Below are positions 63,799 to 64,000 of a stretch of 64,000 bases of DNA, piece by piece. The DNA is from Minwuiaceae bacterium. GTDB taxonomy: Bacteria; Pseudomonadota; Alphaproteobacteria; Minwuiales; Minwuiaceae. A model generated the notes under the pieces. It saw only the letters and a list, made by a program, of their open reading frames with translations, was not told the DNA's origin and ran no database searches. The position numbers and the translations under genes are program-made. The DNA lies in assembly GCA_028278525.1 (NCBI GenBank), contig JANQEE010000045.1:62001-126000 (forward strand). The letters run 5' to 3'. Position 1 is the stretch's first letter, and the number at the start of each line of letters is the position of its first letter.

Positions 63799-64000
63799 AT
63801 GGCGCTCATGTCGATCCAGCCCCGGCCCTGCACCGATCCCAACTGTCGTGGGCAGCATGCGCCGGCTGAACGGGTTGCGCTGGCGGTGTCTCTCTGCGGC
63901 GCGCGCGGGGCGCAGCTTACAACGCTGCGCCGCAAGATACTGGAGTTGCTCTGGGAGAGCGGTCGCCCGACGGGCGCCTACGAACTGGTCGAAGTCCTGA
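63799..64000 (+). CDS. zur: Fur/Zur-family transcriptional regulator, N-terminal part (runs off window)
   Basis: ATG at 63799 (AAGGGATAAGG upstream) opens a frame, MALMSIQPRPCTDPNCRGQH then LTTLRRKILELLWESGRPTG, to the window end (67 residues). The LTxxRRxxLELLW and PxGAYELVEVL patterns are the Fur-family winged helix, specifically the Zur group, and the extra N-terminal CTDPNC cysteines are seen in some Zur proteins. Its own gene lies 31 bases from the Zur box. It should be the zinc-responsive repressor of the adjacent operon. Confidence 0.88.
   Translation, partial: MALMSIQPRPCTDPNCRGQHAPAERVALAVSLCGARGAQLTTLRRKILELLWESGRPTGAYELVEVL

Noticed and set aside
1-64000. CRISPR arrays, rRNA genes, prophage structural genes, integrases
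   Set aside because: No regular spacer-repeat pattern, no rRNA segments and no integrase or phage proteins were seen anywhere in the window.

Overview
The window is GC-rich, densely coded chromosomal DNA of an alphaproteobacterium. The evidence is the housekeeping order lepB-rnc-era-recO-parC with acpS-pdxJ-pyrE-rsh-rpoZ-folK, a single long RelA/SpoT enzyme, a gatCAB block divergent from ruvX, and DUF1127 and Zur-type genes. The gene order resembles Rhodospirillales-like lineages; that placement is inference.

Positions 1-21,200 are a conserved core. A partial gamma-glutamyltransferase and an amidohydrolase precede a long minus-strand series (parC, recO, era, rnc, lepB, acpS, pdxJ, DUF2062, pyrE, rsh, rpoZ, folK). 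Then come a NYN-domain protein and a family 5-like uracil-DNA glycosylase, smpB and dapA, a large lytic transglycosylase, and a small catabolic run (HAD dehalogenase, serine/threonine dehydratase, class II aldolase). Positions 21,400-25,200 hold a DUF1127 protein, tRNA-Ser(GCU), an orphan PP-loop (asparagine-synthetase-like) protein, about 770 bases of AT-rich non-coding DNA and a small secreted protein. Positions 25,300-32,450 carry a YbaK protein, two related glutathione transferases, an ABC exporter, a Cys/Met-metabolism PLP enzyme, a double cupin and a flavin oxidoreductase. Positions 32,448-36,254 are gatBAC and ruvX.

The most unusual structure starts at ruvX. The last ~110-130 bases of ruvX occur three times in the same orientation: in the intact gene (ending 36,254), as a fragment ending 44,052, and as a fragment ending 52,123. 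The two spaces between them each hold one self-contained catabolic module. Module A is a TetR regulator, hydantoinase/oxoprolinase HyuA and HyuB, and a TRAP transporter. Module B is a PLP decarboxylase, a polyamine-type ABC importer, a GntR regulator and an amidase. This is the pattern left by successive insertion at a gene's 3' end, each event restoring ruvX and displacing the old tail. No integrase is present. Right after the last tail, and twice more up to 59,024, lie 3'-terminal tRNA fragments resembling initiator tRNA. They mark a junk-rich stretch with an AraC regulator, two PEP-CTERM secreted proteins, a leader-like mini-ORF, an internally deleted IS3 transposase and a decayed SRPBCC gene.

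The right end (59,146-64,000) is a zinc-starvation locus. A perfect palindromic Zur-box candidate (63,754-63,767) separates a Zur-like repressor gene (truncated by the window) from a minus-strand operon: folE, hisI lacking one zinc cysteine, a COG0523 metallochaperone GTPase, a 77-residue unknown, an iron-type alcohol dehydrogenase and a DUF1826 protein. A class II dihydroorotase (56,030-57,115) and an ArsR/SRPBCC pair lie nearby. The operon reads as a zinc-sparing set in which the Fe-ADH and the 77-residue protein are the least expected members.
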